Source: Halolamina pelagica (GTDB lineage Archaea; Halobacteriota; Halobacteria; Halobacteriales; Haloferacaceae). From it: a DNA stretch of 64,000 nt. Below, in pieces: positions 60,730 to 64,000 of this stretch. The first letter of the stretch is position 1. Each line of letters opens with the position of its first letter. The translations under genes were made by a program, and so were the position numbers. The notes beneath the pieces were generated by a model. That model saw only the letters and a list, made by a program, of their open reading frames with translations, made no database searches and was not told the DNA's origin. The stretch is taken from positions 274,774-338,773 of the forward strand of contig NZ_LGUC01000002.1 of the NCBI RefSeq assembly GCF_001307315.1, written 5' to 3'.

Positions 60730-61616
60730 ATGAGGCTTCTCGTCCTGGGGGACCCACACCTCACGGCGTCGACCGTCCCAGAAGTCACCGTGGCGTCGAC
60801 GGAGATCGACGTCGTGATCGTCGTCGGCGATCTGCTCGATCAGCGATGTCACTCCCCGAGATCGGGGTGGAACTGCTGGAAGACCTCGTCCGGTCGGTCG
60901 CCCCCGTCGGCTACGTTCCCGGCAACCACGACTACCCGTATCGCGATCTGCTCACCGGCGTCGACGGCGTAACTGATCTCACGGCTACCGACGTACGGGA
61001 TGGGGTTCGGTTCGTCGGCCTGGGGTGTGACCGCTTCGATGCTGGTACGGAGATCAGGTATCTTGACAGTCCGTTCCAGGGTGATGCCGAGCAGGTCGAC
61101 GAGTGGCTGGACGCCTACCGAGCACAGGCGTTCCAGTCGTCTCCGGTGACGGGGCCCGATCCGTCGGCAGTACCAGCCGACGGAATCGAGCGGTACCGGC
61201 ATCGATTGCGACACCTCCGGGATGGGTTTGCGAACACCGCCGAAGCCGGGGTGCTCGTCTCACACGTGCCGCCGTTCGACACGCAACTAGACGTGATTCG
61301 GGCGGAGCGCTCACCACTACAAGGTCACCACTGGGGCTCGCTCGCAGTTCGCCACGCACTCCGGGAGTACTCGCCTGCTCTCTGTCTCTGCGGACATATC
61401 CACGGGGCGGCAGGCGTCGTCGACGTTGACGGGACGCGGTGTGTCAACCCTGGCTACCGGTGTGCGAAAACTGTCACAATCGATGGCGACAGCGTGGAAA
61501 CCGAGGATGCCCCATCGAGTACGGAGGGCAAAGCGTCTGACGGCCCTCCCACGACCCACAGTGAGACAGCAACCCACACAACCGCTACTAACTTCTATCT
61601 GGGTTCAAATCTGTAA
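60730..61616 (+). CDS. Metallophosphoesterase 1 (one frameshift)
   Basis: About 295 residues with calcineurin-like motifs in order: 'LLVLGDPHLTAS', 'IVVGDLLDQ', 'YVPGNHDYPY', 'LVSHVPPFDTQLDV' and 'LCLCGHIHGAAGV', ending 'VNPGYR'. The break is the C-run 60854-60857. It has a paralogue 3 bases downstream. The His/Asp set needed to bind two metals is complete. The substrate could be nucleic acid, nucleotide or protein; nothing here decides. Confidence 0.85.
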
Positions 61617-61619
61617 CCG

Positions 61620-62518
61620 ATGCGACTTCTCGTCTACACCGATCTCCACCTCAAACCGGCGGGGAGTGGCTACGACATCGACGCGATGCAGGTCCCCGAT
61701 GGCATCGACGCCGTACTGGTCGTCGGTGACCTGACTCATCGTGCAAATCCGGCCGATATCGAACTCGCCCGGGAGTTCGTCGAGCGGTTCGGCACCGACA
61801 CGCCGGTGATCTACGTACCCGGAAATCACGATCACGCGCCGATGCCATCGAACGTGGTCGAACCGTTCAGGGCGTCGTGGTCGGGCCACCGATTCGTCCG
61901 TGATTTCGGCGACCTCACGATCGTCGGCCAGGGGTGTGAACAGCGATCGCTTTCGCCGGCGATCGATCAGTGTGCGTTCCCGGCGCTGGACCCCCGCGAC
62001 GCCCGACAGGGTAACCGCCGATATCTCGCGGACCAGGTCGCGAACGACCTCGAAACGGCCTGTCTCGACGTTGTCCGCGGGACGGAAACGCCGAGGGAAG
62101 CAGCCCGTTCACTCGGCATCGACGACGCCGAACTCCCGGAGTTCACGCGCGGCGTCGAGCGCGTCGAAACCGAGTACGAACAGCTTGCGGAACTGCTCGA
62201 ACCGCAGACGAACGTCCTCCTCGCCACCCACGTCCCGCCGTTCAACACGGCATTCGATCGCCACCACGCCGTCGGGACACGAGAGGCGGATCGAGAGTTC
62301 CTCCACTTCGGATCGATCGCGACCAAACTCGCCATCCGGGAACACGACGTGTTTGCCGCACTCAGCGGCCATTCACACACGCACGGCTACGAACCAGCGG
62401 ACGGGTCGGACGGCCACACGTACTGTCTCAACCTCGGCTATCGGGGTATCGGTACGGTGACGCTCGACGCCGAGGCCCGTTCGTTCGGGTTCACGCAAGC
62501 CTCCACGGGGATGTCTAA
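61620..62518 (+). CDS. Metallophosphoesterase 2 (frameshift at C-terminus)
   Basis: About 299 residues, paralogue of the preceding gene: 'LLVYTDLHLKPA', 'VVGDLTHRANP', 'YVPGNHDHAPM', 'LLATHVPPFNTAFD', 'LSGHSHTHGYEP'. An insertion of about 60 residues sits before the last motifs. As read it runs on to 62966 in a wrong frame; one G at 62507-62510 gives 'QASTGDV' and a stop at 62518, 2 bases before the next ATG. Confidence 0.82.
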
Positions 62519-62520
62519 TC

Positions 62521-63383
62521 ATGCCGGACGGGCCGCTCGAAGACGCCCCGCTCCTGGTCTCCATGACGGTCACCGAACTCTTCCTCGCGGCGACCGGGAG
62601 AAACGAGCGACTGGCCGACTTCGCGACTGTCGTCGCGGAGGCGGCGGATGGCATCGAACTGTTCGTCGAGCCCACGGAGGCCTACATGAGTTCGACCCAG
62701 GCCGCCGTCGGGTACGCTTCGTCGTTCGGGCTGCCGATCCGAACGATCCACACGCCCCGCTGGGGGTTCACGAGCAGGGGCTCGACGGGAACTGGAACGT
62801 CGAGTGGAACTCAAGGAGGTCCTCCTCAACGAACAGGACGGCACGCGGCAGCGGACCAATCCTACCCGGGGCAGCCGGAGATCAATCGCGTTCCGAAGAT
62901 GGAGCCAGCAGTCGCAACCACACACCCGCCCCGCTTTCCAACGGACGCCGAGACGCGACTCGCTGAGGCACGGCGCGATCTGGTGGAGACGTTCCGGGCA
63001 ACCATCGAACACATCAGGAGCGACCGGTTCCTTGAGGCGCCGCTGGATCTCCCGACGATCGCCGTCGAAAACGTCTGTCCCCGTCCGGGGTTCGACTACT
63101 TGCTGACCAGTCCAGCAGACATCGATCAGCTTCGGGCGGTCGCGGCGAGCCAAGGGGGAGTCTCCTCGCGTTTACCGGTGACGTTGGCCACACAGCGACG
63201 CCGACGGCGATGTTGGAGGCGATGGAGACGCCAGCCAACATCCATCTCCATGGCGTTAGCGACGCCAGTCCTGACGCCATCGTCGATCGGCTCCCGGGGG
63301 ACGTCTCGGCCTCCGCACTGACAACCGAACCGCGTGCCGGGACGGTCCAACATCTGCCGCCGAACGCGTTCCCGGACGGATGA
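62521..63383 (+). CDS. TIM-barrel protein, xylose-isomerase/AP-endonuclease-2-like (several frameshifts)
   Basis: About 288 residues if four bases are restored (about 62762-62766, 62800, 62845 and 63154-63158). Visible barrel strands are 'ADGIELFVEPTEAYM', 'LPIRTIHTPRWG', 'LPTIAVENVCPRPGFDYLLT', then 'LLAFTGDVGHTATPTAML' and 'PANIHLHGVSDAS'. The HTP, ENV, GHT and HLHG phrases fit the metal-binding order of the AP_endonuc_2 fold. It closes the operon of two phosphoesterases. Nuclease versus sugar isomerase cannot be told apart. Confidence 0.6.
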
Positions 63384-63505
63384 CAGCGCTCAACTGGCTC
63401 GCGAACACCGAGCACCGATGCCCGCTGACGATCGAACTGCAGCGAGCTTGCAAAACGCCCGCTGTCGCCCGTGAACTGTTCGAGTGGTTCGAAGCTGTCG
63501 AGTGA
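63380..63505 (+). CDS. 41-residue frame, small gene or C-terminus of the TIM-barrel protein
   Basis: ATG 63380 overlaps the upstream stop as ATGA. The frame reads 'MTALNWLANTEHRCPLTIEL' and ends 'RELFEWFEAVE'. The acidic helical end looks like a domain C-terminus, so a further base error could make it part of the preceding protein. Kept separate for lack of proof. Confidence 0.35.
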   Translation: MTALNWLANTEHRCPLTIELQRACKTPAVARELFEWFEAVE

Positions 63506-63575
63506 TGTGGGCCGTCGCTCGCTCGTCGCGGAGACAACGGGTCTATCTGCTGCCCAGCAGACAACAATCGCCTAG

Positions 63576-64000
63576 TTACAGCTCGAAGTCCTTTTCGCCG
63601 GCTTCGATCCGCACCTCGAACCAGTTCTCCGTCGGCGGAAGCGGGCACTCGTACCGGTCCGAGTAGGACAGGTCGGGTTGTACGCCTCGTTGAAATCGAG
63701 GATCCACGCTCCCGCGTCGGTCCGGTGGTGGTCGGGTTCGAGATCGATGTACCGGCCCGCACCGTAGGTTTCCTCGCCGCTGGTCGCGTCCCGGAACGGC
63801 ACCCAGAGCCGATCCTCCTCGGGGTCGCCCTTGTAGGCCGTCACCGTGATCGACTCACCGCCGATCTCGACGGTGAACTCCCCCACGCGAGGTACTCCTG
63901 TTCGCCGTCCGTGCTGGTTCCGACGACGACGACCTCGGGCTCGTCGTACACGTCGAGGGCCACCTCGAACCGGTAGTCGGGGTCGACCGGGTAGTAGTTC
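63576..64000 (-). CDS. DUF1684 family protein, partial (two frameshifts)
   Basis: The gene enters from the right edge; its start is outside. It shows 'NYYPVDPDYRFEVALDVYD', 'VPFRDATSGEETYGAGRY', 'WILDFNEAYNPDLSY' and 'CPLPPTENWFEVRI', the conserved end of DUF1684. Breaks are at C-run 63880-63884 and near 63675-63677. The family is of unknown function; the Tyr-Gly-Ala-Gly-Arg-Tyr and Asp-Phe-Asn-x-Ala-Tyr-Asn-Pro motifs are diagnostic. Confidence 0.85.

Noticed and set aside
61598..61612. GGTTCAAATC, resembling a tRNA T-loop
   Set aside because: It is the in-frame end of the phosphoesterase 1 gene, and no acceptor stem or anticodon arm pairs around it.
22041..63383. Programmed frameshifting as an explanation for the many broken cluster genes
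   Set aside because: The same breaks occur in unrelated housekeeping genes, always as a missing base in a G/C run, with no shared slippery heptamer or downstream structure.
22000..63500. Cluster as a provirus or integrative element
   Set aside because: No integrase, tRNA-end repeat, capsid, terminase or replication gene was found at either edge or inside.
1..64000. CRISPR arrays or intact insertion sequences
   Set aside because: No regularly spaced repeats and no transposase with recognisable catalytic residues were seen on either strand.

Overview
The window reads as haloarchaeal chromosome (class Halobacteria). It is GC-rich with sparse TATA-type promoters, the predicted proteins are strongly acidic (Asp/Glu-rich), and several genes are archaeal or haloarchaeal in character: deoxyhypusine synthase, bacterio-opsin-type PAS/GAF histidine kinase, paired PH-domain proteins and SLC13/TrkA-C transporters. 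No rRNA, tRNA, CRISPR array, integrase or intact insertion sequence was seen.

Layout. Positions 1-21.7 kb are ordinary chromosome: an ABC-2 exporter (1-1.4 kb), an SLC13 carrier, a histidine kinase, a phosphoesterase, a DUF2332 protein, a GNAT acetyltransferase, two PH-domain proteins, an acyl-CoA dehydrogenase, an arsM/arsR arsenic pair with a visible operator, deoxyhypusine synthase, a rhodanese, a MacB/FtsX-type ABC exporter with a secreted partner, and a serpin lipoprotein. From 22.0 to about 60.6 kb, and perhaps to 63.5 kb, lies a large unusual cluster. It holds a MoxR AAA+ ATPase with an HExxH+VWA partner, four large HEAT-repeat proteins, an E2-dependent ubiquitin-like conjugation operon (two UBLs, two E2s, one JAB-E1 fusion with a C-terminal membrane anchor), a tubulin/FtsZ-superfamily GTPase with a membrane-protein partner, an HNH-membrane fusion, a circularly permuted VWA protein, zinc-finger and winged-helix proteins, and several small proteins. 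Two metallophosphoesterases and a TIM-barrel protein follow. A partial DUF1684 gene closes the window.

How it may work together (inference). The cluster looks internally duplicated. There are two small proteins ending in a Gly-Leu-Pro-acidic-Asp-Pro-Ala-Phe tail, two CPLC zinc proteins, two winged-helix plus 'RAE' pairs, two UBL-E2 pairs and four HEAT proteins. This suggests a multi-protein assembly: HEAT scaffolds, a MoxR/VWA remodelling pair, a cytomotive tubulin-like filament tied to the membrane through its overlapping partner gene, and UBL modification carried out by a membrane-anchored E1/JAB enzyme. Known haloarchaeal SAMP conjugation uses an E1 (UbaA) without an E2, so this locus would be a separate E2-type pathway.

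Sequence quality matters for every entry. At about 40 places a conserved reading frame is broken, and in nearly all of them adding one G or C to a short G/C run restores it. This happens in housekeeping genes as well as in the cluster, so most apparent pseudogenes are probably base-call deletions. I give merged coordinates for those genes and state where the breaks are.
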